A stretch of DNA of 64,000 nt from Gavia stellata (lineage: Eukaryota; Chordata; Aves; Gaviiformes; Gaviidae), in NCBI RefSeq assembly GCF_030936135.1, contig NC_082594.1, positions 20,270,879 through 20,334,878 on the forward strand. The letters run 5' to 3'. The notes beneath the pieces are model-generated. The model saw only the letters and a program-made list of their open reading frames with translations. It did no database searches and was not told where the DNA came from. Each line of letters begins with the position of its first letter. Within the stretch, counting starts at the first letter, position 1. The position numbers and the translations under genes are program-made. Shown one piece after another: positions 12,916 to 24,576 of the stretch.

Positions 12916-13270
12916 CTCCTCGGGGCACCCAGCGCCGCCGCTCGCCTACCGGGGACCGTCACGGAACGGCTCAGCGGCGGCGGCGACCCCGACGGCGCGG
13001 GCCGGTCTCCATCTTCCCCCTTGGCCGTCCCGGGCGCCGAGTGCGGGGCGCAGTCGGGACATTCGCTACATTGTTGGCATTCCATTCGCGTCACGTGACC
13101 CGCGGCGCTCGCGTCATTCCACTCCCCCCCCCCCCCGCCCCTCCCGGCGCATACCAGCGGGGGGAGGGGCTTCTAGGGCGGCAGAGCGGGAAGGGCCGTT
13201 AAGGGTTGTCGCACCCTGAGAGGACCGGAGGGCGGAGGGGGCGGCCTGCTCACCAGTGCCCCCCGGGTAC
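12190..13270 (-). promoter_or_regulatory. LATS2: LATS2 CpG-island promoter with noncoding exon 1 (approximate limits)
   Basis: About 1.1 kb of abruptly GC- and CpG-rich sequence sits upstream of the LATS2 coding exon and is flanked by AT-rich DNA on both sides. A minus-strand donor GAG|GTGAGC at 12,916/12,915 is the best candidate for the end of noncoding exon 1. No TATA box was seen. Sites at the upstream edge include two CATTCCA motifs, a GTCACGTGAC palindrome and a run of about 13 cytosines near 13.12-13.14 kb. Long open frames across the island, including a minus-strand one of about 300 codons, are expected in GC-rich DNA and show no family resemblance. The exact start site cannot be read from sequence alone. 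Confidence 0.8.
13078..13121. promoter_or_regulatory. Paired TEAD-type motifs flanking a CLEAR/E-box palindrome
   Basis: CATTCCA occurs at 13,078-13,084 and again at 13,115-13,121; this is the MCAT/TEAD consensus. Between them, at 13,090-13,099, lies GTCACGTGAC, a perfect 10-bp palindrome that matches the USF and TFEB/TFE3 (CLEAR) E-box. All lie just upstream of the predicted LATS2 start region. LATS2 is a known YAP/TAZ-TEAD target that forms a negative feedback loop; occupancy here is inferred. Confidence 0.6.
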
Positions 13271-16200
13271 CCTTCCCTAGGTTTACAGGCAGCGTGTGGT
13301 ACTCTTTCCCCTCACAAAACCCATGCCACCTCACGACAACCCTCCGCTGCTTTTTGGGGAGAGGGGTGGCTGAGGCGGTGGGGGAATGGCGCTGCCTCCG
13401 CTTGTTGAGGTGAAAAGGGCTGCAGTAGGCGGCTTGGAGGTGCCCATCCGCTTGCCAGATGCCCCGAACTCGTTTTGAGTGTGAGTTTTATGGTGCTAAT
13501 CTTTTCTTATTATTCCTTCCATGCTGAAATAAAACCACACACACGCAAACTAAGTGGCAGGACTATCAGTGCCTTTTTGGACTTTTATTTTGGTTTCTGG
13601 TTTGCTTTTTTTTGAGGAGGTTACTTCTTTTTCACGTATTTCATCATGTCAAGGGGTCTATGAGGTGCCAGAGGAGGGCAGCCAGGGAATTCTTGTCTGG
13701 ATCAAAAATGCAGACCCAAGCTGCGAAGGATTTTTGGATGCAAAGCTCATGTTTGACCTCATTATGGGTAGAGCTGCCTGGATATGAACCTGTTTTTCAC
13801 GAAAGCAATATTCTGATTTTAGATATCTGTATGGTCTTTAATAAAGACAATTATCAACGAGAAATAATCCACACACACACACAAATACAGCAATGTTTGG
13901 ATCTGGGAGGCTGGCTCTGACCCCTCAGCATGACAGATATGCACACTAGCCAATAACCAGGGAGTACTAATACAGAGTAAGAACATTAAGAAAGCAAGCT
14001 TTCCTATATAGATATATATGCATGCATCTAAATCACTAACATGTAAGAAGCCTGCAGTCCTGAAATAAAACTTCAAAATTCTCAAAATCCTGTTGCAAAG
14101 CTGGGAGGTGCTCATTGTAGAGGCACTCTGGCAGGGAAAATGCCAGTCCTGCAAGTGCTTAAGACACATGGTTATCTTTAATCATGCCGCTAGTCCCAGC
14201 GTCTTCAACAGGACAGAGAGCACGTACAAGGAGAAGTCTATGCATAACTGTCTTTCCAGGATGGGAGCTATATTTACAGCCTTTTCCAAGCCATGGAGAC
14301 TATTTTTGTAAGTAATACTACTCATGGACAGTCCTATCTAAGGATATTTCTCTGATCTTGTTTATTGTAATCCTTTTTTTTTTTTTTAAATGCCTTCCAT
14401 GCAAACTGTCAATAGTGCTTATAAATGATGCTGGTTTGGGAGGAAAAGGGAATGAACGTTAAATGACTGCCAATAGAGTGCTACATTTAATGAGAAAAAT
14501 GCAGCCTGGTGCACAGAAATTGTTTAGCATCTCATCTGAGGGCCGCCAGTTACTGTATATAAATTACTGTTGGAATTTCAATGGTGTCACTGACTGGAAT
14601 ATATTGCAGGGAGAGGGGGGAGGAAACCTCCAACTCTGGGGAGCTAAGGAGCTGAGGAAACTCATTAGGTTCAGAGCAGATTCCAATGTCGGCAGAATAT
14701 TACAGGGTAATGCGGTTCATTTTGCAACCTTGAAATACCTGCAAAACTGAAGTAAATTATAAATGATATGACAAATGCAGCATGGCTTCATTTTCTGACT
14801 TACTGCTGTGCTTAACCAATGAAGCATAGCAACATGATTGCCCAAAACAGTGATTGCTCAATGGCTTGAGACCTTTTCCCAACAAAGTTCAGGCTGGTTT
14901 AAAGGAACAGCATCGAGATAAAAATTGCTTACTCTGTGCTAGTATGCTCTTTCGTAAGATTTGGCTGTCATCCACATTCTTAAATCTAGGTAAAACAGAT
15001 CTTTTCATTTATTTTTCTCCTTTGGAATTGTTTGTTTGTTTTTCTTTTGCATTCCAATCCATCTGGGAATGAAACTCAGCTGCAGTATTTCACCTCCTGG
15101 TTCCAGCCAGCTGTACTTTCTGAATTTCATGCATTTGCACAGAGTTGCTGGGTTTGAATTCCCACCAGCAGAGCAGCAGGTACAGGAGAGATGGGTTGAA
15201 TCCGCGCTCTAGAAAATACCCGTATTCAGCTGGTCCGCCACAGATGAGGAGACTCCATAGCCTATTTCTGCTTTTAGCCTTTAGAAACCCAAACTATTAG
15301 AAATCACATTTCTCAAAAATACCAAGGAAATTGAAATCAGTTTGGTTGTAGCATGATACAACTGTTAAAACATGATTTGATCTCTGTAAGTTTTTTGGAG
15401 ATTACTGTGTATCAGTCAAGTCTTTCCTCCCAACTATCTTCTACACAGTAAGGCATCTCCAAAAGGAAGGATGCTACATAAAAAGAACAATACAATTTGT
15501 CTGTACGAGCCAATCCATTCACAGACTAGACCATGAGATAATAATCTACCATGAGTAAGAATCAGTGTGTTTATTCATGGCTCCGCTTCAGTGACTGCTG
15601 GATCTGTGGTGATTACAGCACTCACCTCTTGACTTGCCGGAGCAGCTGTCTGCCCTGCTGTTTGGGCATGGTGGGAGGGACCACGGCTCCACCATTTCAC
15701 ATTCTTTCTCCTTCCACCCACCTGAGACAGTGAGGCAAGCTGGAGCTCTGTGCAGCTCCATCCACTCGCTTCTAATGCTGCGTGTCGTCTTGTCCCCTCC
15801 CCGTACTCTTGTTTCACCATTAGCTGGGCCACAATGTGACTCTTTCTAAACTATTGTATTTGGAACCAATTACCAAATCATGCTGCTAAAAATACTCCTA
15901 GCAACCAAATAATTGTGATGGGGGTGGATGAACTTTTTCTTTACTGAACTTTTCAGTACTGGTAGCCAATAAAACTTTGAACCCATGCTGAAAACTTGAA
16001 ATAGAAAGGTAAAGCAAGAATATCATCAGCAATGTCTAGTTCTCTCCTAGTCTTTTTTCAAAAAGAGGACCACACACACATGAAATGATTATGCACATGT
16101 GAACATACGTGTGTATGAGCATACAGACACAAAGAATTTGCTGACAGTGACATCCTTCACTAGGACAACGTGTCTAGAACAAACCACTGTGACACAAAAT

Positions 16201-19200
16201 GAATGATGTGCAAGGAAAAAAGATTTCAGTAAACATCACTGAAATGTTCTTGGTTTAATATATTGATTTTCTTTGCAGGATGATACTGGGGAATCATTCT
16301 TCCCAAATCACCAATGCAAAAACAGTTAAAAACAGGAGTTCTGAGTCCTCCAGCACAGTACAGACAACACAACCTATATGTCAATATAATGTGTATGTTT
16401 AACAGTGATGCAAAATTACATTTATGGTGGTCAAAGTTAGGCTCATTGCTCCAGGATCAGAAGGGCACTGCTTATGGATGCCTAAAAACTTTTCCTAAAA
16501 CTTTGGAATTGCTTGTCTGTGATGTTCAAAAGCTATCCACATTGCATCTGAACAAAGTGATGCCAACAAGCTGATTGCAGGGACTTGAAAATTTGGCCAA
16601 CTCATTCCCAAACGGAGAGCACAACTGGCTCGCGCGGCTGAAATTCCACACAAAGTCATGACATTCCTGCAGTCCTCTCAGGCGCTGCCTGGGCTCCAGC
16701 TGCAGTCAATGATTGATACAAAGTGTGGGGCTGGGGGCAGAGTACATAGGAACATGTGTCCTTGTGAAATTCAGAGTTTTGAACCTTCTGTGTGAGGGCT
16801 ATAAAGGCAGTCTGAGCATCCAGAATGCCTTACCCAGTTAACGTGAGCCTGGGTTCATGTTTCCTCTGCAAAGCTGAGGCAGTTTTCCAGTCAGATTTGT
16901 CCTATTTCACCTACTTTGTGCTGAAATGAAATGTATGTCTGAAGTACCATCTCTTATGTTCGCTACACCTTTGCTGACCAAAAAGAATGCTGTGATAGAT
17001 CTCATAGACATAGTACTGACAAAAAAAGCATAGTTAGAATTTGCTTAGAGTTTATTTTTTCACCCACCCAATTCAACTGTTAACCTGAATCCAGTGTTTT
17101 GCTGTTTTCTGTTACCAACTTTGAGTTCAGGAGAAGAAATCTCCTATTTCCTGAGATATATTTGGTTTGTGGAAAATATGAAATCTGGAAAGCAGAAAAA
17201 ATGGTGTCTCATTTCACTGAGAATATAGAAATAAGTTATTATGTCAGTATAAAATGACACATGCTTTGTCCATTGAGTAGCTCATACATAGGGGAAATCC
17301 GAGATTTTTTAGGTAAGACCCTGGAAGAAGAGACAAAAATTACTCAGGTGACAGAGACCGCAATCTACTCAAAATCCAAACTAGCAGTGAACAAAACTTT
17401 CTTGAAAATGGGTATTTTCAGTTAGTTACCTGCTTGCAATTAATGCCTGGTCACTAAAGCTAAATGTCACATTCCCCAAAAGCACCACTAGAAACGTACC
17501 TACTAGACACCTCACCAGAGAAACCTGCTAGATAATTGCCAATAGGGAGACAAAATGTCATACAGATGCAGCTGTCACAGCGACGGGATGCACACAACTC
17601 GCATCCTCAGTTAGGTTAGTTAGGACCCAAGTCCATTTGGTTGCAAACCAGACTGAGTCACAGGCATTTTACCACAATTACTCCTAACCCTTCTCAGAGC
17701 AAAAAACAAGACCATTTCAGAAAGCCTCAGGGTGTCCACATCTTAGAAATTTATCAAGATCCTTCTCGTCCTATGGAAGGACAAGAAGGTATGACTAGAG
17801 AGAATAAATGTACTACCAAAGAATTTCAACAGTGATGCTGTCAGTCCAGTATCCTTGGAAAATAAAACTAGACAGGCTATAACCATCTCAGCTTACAAAC
17901 GTGTAAATGGTTCTCTCCCAGCTAAAGGGTAGAATTGAGTTAGAAGTTAGCACTTTTAATAGGCTGCCTTATCAAAAGCAATACAAGGAAAAGTGATACT
18001 TCAGAAAAGGACAAGAAGTGTCAGATTATGTATCATTTGAACCCATTTTGGGTTCCCAACGTAATGTGTGGTTTGGGCTAGATGTAGGACTCAGAGGAAA
18101 CCATTTCTCTTCTGAGATGTTGGATCTGCCAGAGTCTGTAAAAGCAGGGAAGTATAGTTGGAAGATTATCAAAAAAACAGTGACCATGGTAATGAGCTTT
18201 GGATCAGATCTTTCAACAAGGCTTGGATCTTTCCCTGTAAGCCTTGTTATTATGACTAAATCAGCTCAAAAGGAAAAAAAATAACAGCAACGAATATCAA
18301 CTGATTAAATTCTGAGAGAAAACTGGACATGGAACAGAGTAAAGGCAGGGATGGGATAGAAAAACGGGCACTGGCATGTGTTCAGAAGTACTATTAATGT
18401 GTATTCAAAGACAATTAAAATAATAGTGCAGATGGGCAAGGAAGTACAACCACGGATAAGAAAAAGACACATAGTGCAGAGGAAGAGAACTAGACAGATC
18501 GCAGACTGACATCAGTACTGCATAAGGAAAAAAGGATGAACCAATATAAAACATCAAGCAAACTGTAAGAGATTGAACTATTTGCATTCATATATTCTAG
18601 ATACACTGAATAAGACCACAGTGGAAACAAGGATAGATGTCAGCTATAGACAGAAGTGGCGAGCTTTTAAAAAAACTATTTGTAACTCTTTTTAAAAAGT
18701 CTGCTTTTGTGTTAGAGTGTGGCAAGTAGGTGACAGAAGTGACTATAAATTAAAAGAAGAAACAGAAGTAAGACCATGCTAATGCAAGGCAACTGGACGT
18801 GTAGAACAGCTACTAAACAAGAACATTCCAGAGAAGCACAGGGCAAGCATCAGTTAATCTTGCTATATGTGATGGTGTGCTGGAAGGCTGCAGTTGCTCT
18901 TTAAAGAAATACATAATAAGGGACCACTTCTTCAGAGTAGAGATTACATCTCTACAGATAAGATGGACAGAGAAGTTGAGTAGAGAAACACAGCTAGACT
19001 GCATGGATGTTCACAAAGAACACAGCAATTCAACAGCAAAGCCAGGACCAGAATCCTCATCTCCTGAATCATGATCAGCAACTAGATCATACTGTCAGTA
19101 AAAAATAATTCAAAAAGGATGCAAAACATGAAGAGTCAGAGGGGATGTCCAATTTCTCAGTTCCAGGCTATTGCCCAGACACAAAGCTTTAGGGGAAACC

Positions 19201-20830
19201 TGTAAGACTTAGGTCTTGCCCTAGAAAGTCTGCAGAAATTCAGATCCTCGCTGCTTAGCCTCTTTTTCACACACAGTAATTTTCCAGTGGTGCTGTAAGC
19301 CTATTTCTGCATCTCATTTTCCTAAATAAACTGGCTTTTCATGGTGACTGTGCCAATTGAGCTGGCCTTATGTTGGCATACCTGCCAGCGCCAAGACAGC
19401 GCTGAGCAGCCCTACAGTGCAGCGGGGCGAGGCGGCAGCTGCTGGCTCTCAGCATTTCTCGAGCTCAGAGCACAGTGGGGTTGTGGCACTCTCCTGTTCA
19501 AGGTCTGCCTACAGAAGTGGCACGTTCTCAGAGCTCCTGCTGAGCCCAGCACTCAGCCCCCACATTTCTGGCACTGTAAGAGGGCCTGAGAGCTGAGCAG
19601 TTGTGTGCTGCAGTTGTGAGGGGCAGGGCTCCAGGGGAAGCCTCCCCAGTTTGGATTGCCTTCAGGAAGGAAGTGGGATAACATACCACTTGGCAAGGCA
19701 TCTCAAAGCAGCATAAGACGCTCCAGTAAACAAACCTCACATACTTTCTTGGGGGAGAGAGAAAGATACTGAGTAGAGGAAAAAATACAGTCACACCTCT
19801 GTGTACTCTGGGACCTGAGATCCTGTGTGCTTTGCGCTTGTTTACATACCTTTATCAGCAAATGAGGATACCAGAAAACTGAGAGAAGGTATTTACTATT
19901 GTCTGTGAGGTGAGTGACTTGCATGAATAAAATAACTTGGCCGGAATCCTACAGATCAGTTAGTATAATCACAAGTGGCATGGAAGGATGTGGGTAACTA
20001 TCACCTGGCCTTTGCAACAGAAACAGAAAATCGCATGTTGGGACTTGTCATCCATATGTGCCACATGTCCATTTTAAAGATAAAGTTTTATGGAAATCAG
20101 GTTCAGGATTACAACCCCTAAAAAGTTGTTGGGGGAAAGTTCTGAAAGACTCCTACGTAGGAGACTGTGAAAAATCCCCAGCTGTCCATAATGCTCTACT
20201 AGAGTATCATCACGGAATAATATAACATGAAAACAGGATCCAACTGAAAGACTTTCCACTCTAAAAATGCTTCACCACTGCATGTTCCGGTTTGATGACT
20301 GTCATTATCACCGCGTGTCTCCTGGTCTTCCACACAGTCTTTCAACTTACATCTATTTTGAACTTTCTTCCCACATCAGCCACTGCTTTTAGCTCACTTC
20401 AGGAATACACACTTGCTTGTCTAAAAAGCTCCACAGCAGTCCTAAACATAATTTAAATTTTTAGCTATTTTCTTTCAGTCTCTGCTGTATGTTACCCTTG
20501 CATACTGTGCTAGAGCTCATAAAATCTCAACTCCATGATTAAAGAAAAAAGGCTCTGAATGTCAGGGGTAGCTTTTATTCATCACTGGTCACTAAAACTG
20601 CAGGGTGGATAATACGTGATTTGCAAGTAATTAAAATACGGAATTTGGTTAGAATGAGCATCACCATTCTGAGTCTGTAACTTAAATGAGTAGAGTCTTC
20701 TATAAACCTTGGAATGTGATAAACACATGAATAGAAATATTATTATACTGTAAATCAAGGTGAATAGAGACACAGAAGTCACAACAAATTGTTTTAAAGT
20801 GGCAACTCATGACAGCATGAAAAACACCTC

Positions 20831-20961
20831 AAGTGGCCGTTGCTTTTCTATCACCATGACTACAAATCTTCTCTGTGCCCTGGCCACTTCTTGCTTCAAG
20901 TACTGTAATTTATTTACAGTTACTCTCCACACTCCTCTGTGTTCCCTTTAGCCTAACAAAA
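20831..20961 (+). repeat. Copy A of a local ~131-bp duplicated sequence
   Basis: This segment, from AAGTGGCCGTTGCTTTTCTA to CTTTAGCCTAAC, is repeated in direct orientation at 21,766-21,897, about 935 bp downstream. The copies agree at roughly four of five positions by eye, with shared blocks such as TCACCATGACTAC and CCCTTTAGCCTAAC. Flanking DNA does not align. It could be two copies of an unrecognised repeat family or an old local duplication. Confidence 0.75.
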
Positions 20962-21765
20962 TCAGTCTAATTGCTCTTCCATCTATTTTCCACTTCTCAT
21001 GTAATTGCATGTAACTCCAAATGCTCTAATGCTCTTTACAATACAAACCCCTTGGTGTGTATGTAGTAAGAGGGCAGGCGCAGGCTATGTCATGAATTTC
21101 CATGCACACCAGATCTATTTAACCATCCCCTGTGTACATAGTGATATGGGTGTGCAAATTTAGAAGTTACTTTTTAAGAAGCCTTGTGCAATGTTGTGAA
21201 ATGCAAAGAAAGACTGTGTTCGTGTGCAACAAGTGTTTTCCTGGCCACTTGGAATTTCACAGTTATTGCTGTTCTTCACTTCGCGTCCATTTGAAACATC
21301 ACGGTAAATCCTCATCTTGTCAAATAAGAGGAGGTGTGTGCACAGATTGGGTGAAACCAAACGGCGGTACCAGTGTAGTTGGAGTTGTTTGTCTGGTGGT
21401 CCCTGAAACATGGCACTGCTGGTCATGCCACCCTCCTCCCCAACGCACCCAGTCATTTCTGCCTTTATCTTTCTAGTGGGGAAATGATTTTCTATTCTGT
21501 CCATGACTGTTCAATTTCATATCCCTGTGGGTTTTTAAATTTCTTCTCCTTAAGTTCTTGCTGCTATTACATATTCATTCTGCCTCAAATCGATTTTTTC
21601 CAATATAAAAGTATCAGTTCTCTCTAAATCTGCTTTCAGAACCTCCTCTATTTTTTATGGGTTTGGGGAGGTTTTTTCTCTTCTTTAATTTTATTTCATA
21701 TAACCGGTCTCTCATTAAAGGCCTAATATGAAGCTTTTAGTCTCTCTCTCAGTATCTTCTTCTTG

Positions 21766-21897
21766 AAGTGGCCCTTGCTTTTCTGTCACCATGACTACTA
21801 TTCTTCTCTATGCTGTGGCCATTACTTGCTTCAGCTACTCTAATTTGCTGACAGCTAGTTTTCAGGCTCTTCTGTATCCCCTTTAGCCTAACCAAAA
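21766..21897 (+). repeat. Copy B of the local ~131-bp duplicated sequence
   Basis: Direct-orientation partner of 20,831-20,961, from AAGTGGCCCTTGCTTTTCTG to CTTTAGCCTAACC, with a one-base length difference. The intervening ~800 bp shows no internal element features such as an LTR primer-binding site. Confidence 0.75.
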
Positions 21898-23203
21898 GGT
21901 TGTTAATCTACATTCTCCTCCCCGACACGTGAAAGATACCATCTTGTTTCTTAATCTTGTCATTGGCTCCCTGCTTCCTCACTCTTCAGAGGTTTTCTCT
22001 CCTTTTCCCCTGTTCCCTCTCTTGCTTCCCGTGTGCCTCTGGATGCTCTCCTGCCACAATACTTCGTCTCCTCCCAGCCTCTGTTCTGTAGCCTGCCTTT
22101 ATTTTAGCAGCTGCATGAGTTGAAGTAATATCAGTTTTACAGGGAGGAGAACTCGTGCACAGATTCCTTGGATCCTAAAGGTCATCTATGAGGTCCATGA
22201 CAGATTAGAAAAGAAACTCCAATGTTTCTGAGTGGCATCCAGTTGTTCAGCCCCAGGACTCCCCCTCTCCAGATCTGTCCTTCAGACCTCCTGCCCTGGT
22301 AATTCTTGGTCTCTGCAGGATCCATTTTTTCCATCAAGACCATTGCCTCGTGGTTTTTCTTGACCGTGTTTGACTCTGAATTCTTTGGGAATGAGATTAG
22401 TGTTTTTGTATTTGCTAAGCACCCAGTTCACCTTTATAGTGCCATATAAATGCTTACCCCATCGTAATTATAGTAGCCAGTGGCTTAGACATGCTGTACT
22501 GTACTTGGGGAGGAAGCAGACAGATTTCTGTGCGTCACACAGAGGAAAGCAACAGACTGTGTTTGCTCGTTAATTAAAACATTTCAGTGACTTCAGCTTG
22601 AGCAATATAAAACTGCCTTGGATAGCCTAAATGTGCCTCAATTAAGATTTCAGATAAGATCTCCTGCCAGAACTGAGAAGATGCCCTGGTAACAGTGATG
22701 GTCAGGGCAAGATGCTGGCTTGGAAGCATGGGAACAGAAAGCACAACCCTGTCTGTCCCCATACCTTCTGGCGTTTAAGGGACAAATATTGCCAGAAAAC
22801 TCTGTGTCTTAAAGGACAAAAAAATCTCCATCATTTTTCCGGATTTATTGTTGTGAGAGGTTCAAAGGACCTCCTTCCACTAAATTAACACAGCATTGAC
22901 TGGGGTAATGGTTGCTTCTGTCCTGAACCAGGAGTGTTCCCACGGGCCACAGGGTGTTAATCCCATGTAGCACCTGACCGCCTCTTTGACTGTCTTTTTT
23001 TTTATAATTAAGCAATGGATAAAGGGTTAAGCATGGATCAGCCTTGGCCCACGTCATTATACCCAGCCTCACTAGAACCAGAGTCAGTGAGTGAATATCA
23101 AATACATGTATTAAGGTTGTACTTTTACTGAATAATTTACCATGAAGGCAAAAAAGTGCCAGAATGATCTATACTGACATCAGGTCTCTGGTCATTGCCT
23201 GTC

Positions 23204-23383
23204 TGTTCAGAGCTGGAACAGGTTGCCCAGAGAGGTTGTGGAGTCGCCATCCATAAAAATATTCAGAACCTGATTGGACATGGTCCTGGGCTGCCTGCTT
23301 TAGCTGACCCTGCTTGAGCAGGGGTTTGCACTAGATCATCTCAAGAGGTCCCTTCCAACCTCAGATATTCTGTGATTCTGTTA
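23204..23383 (+). repeat. CR1 LINE 3' fragment
   Basis: Contains classic CR1 3' segments in the plus orientation: GGAACAGGTTGCCCAGAGAG, then GTTGTGGAGTC, then TGAGCAGGGGTTTG, GGTCCCTTCCAACCTCA, and a terminal ATTCTGTGATTCTGT repeat. It is about 180 bp, 5' truncated and noncoding. Confidence 0.93.
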
Positions 23384-24436
23384 GCTGGGCCCTACTAGGT
23401 TTGTATCGCCTACATCCATACGTTCATCCCAGGCAGCAAAGAGAAGTTCTACAAGGGATGCAAAGCCCTTTGTCTGAAATCAAAGCAGAGTGGGGGAGGA
23501 GGACCCGTATTCATCCTGTAATGAAAGTTCAGCTGCAGAATTGTTCTTTTCCTAACCTTATTCTCCTATTCACATTTTTGATGACTAACACTTGGGAACC
23601 CAGAGTACAACAGGCTGAATTTATTCATAGTCTGAGCATTATGAAAGCACCCTCTGAGGCAGTTTCCTCTCACACTGCCGCACCATTGAAGGCAGCCCTG
23701 ACCTTCAGGGACCACCCTCTTCAGGAATGGAGGGTTATTCAGCCTGCATCCTGTTTGAGAACCACACACCCCTCCTGAGCGGCTGGCTCACCGCTGGAGC
23801 AGCACTCCTGAAGCGATTGGTTGTGAGAGTGTGACCCACTCTTCCTGGTGCTGGGTGAGAACTGAGCTTCCTCTGGGTGTAAGCAGCTAAAGCAAGACTG
23901 ATCCCACAAACCTTCAGGCAGAGGTGTCAGCAACTTGGCTGGCATCAGAAGGAAAACACACCCTTGGGCTATAGCCTTGCATATCATTTAAACTCAGCTG
24001 AATACATGTAGGAAGCAGCGATCTGGCTCCCACTAATCCTTATTTCAAGATAAACCCTTTGAAGTCCATGTATGCTGCAGGCAGGGCCAGCTCGGCATTT
24101 TTGCCTGCTTTCCTTTTCCCCAAAACAACAACTGGCTCTTGTTCTGCTTATTTTAATCCTGAAAAAATCCTTCATCACATTTCCGTCTTGCTCTGCATTA
24201 CTAAGAGAGAACACTATTGCCACCACAATTTCTGTCATGCATGAATACACAGATGCATTGCATACAAATCTCCCTTTTCTCAGTGCCCAGCCTTGTTGGG
24301 TTGAGAGTAGTGTCTGTCCTGGGTTCTGTGCTGGTCCCAGCAAGAGGCTGGAGAGAGAGAGCAGGTTGCAGAGCAGAGAACAGACTGTGCTTGCCATTCT
24401 TCATGCCGGGGAGAGTCAAACCAGTCCTTCCTCAGA

Positions 24437-24576
24437 GGGAATCACAGGAATGTAAGGCTGGGAAGGATCTAGTTTAGGCTGTCCCTGTTCACTATGGCAG
24501 ATTTTTGTCTAGTCTTAAGAACTCCAGTGCAAAGATTCCACACATTTCTCCTTGGCAGCTTGGTACAGTGTTTCAT
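24437..24576 (-). repeat. Diverged CR1-type LINE 3' fragment
   Basis: In reverse orientation the order of CR1 3' landmarks can be followed: a degenerate GGGAAGGATCT block (the LTCCAACC-side segment), then GATTCCACA and CTTGGCAGCTTGGTACAGTG, which corresponds to the GGCAACCTGTTCCAGTG region. It is clearly more diverged than the copy 1 kb upstream, so it is likely an older subfamily. Confidence 0.6.

Noticed and set aside
13870-13883. CA microsatellite
   Set aside because: Only about seven dinucleotide units; too short to report as a feature of interest.
23401-24477. Several overlapping 80-137 codon frames on both strands
   Set aside because: Mutually overlapping in different frames, no family resemblance, no splice logic, and partly within a CR1 remnant.
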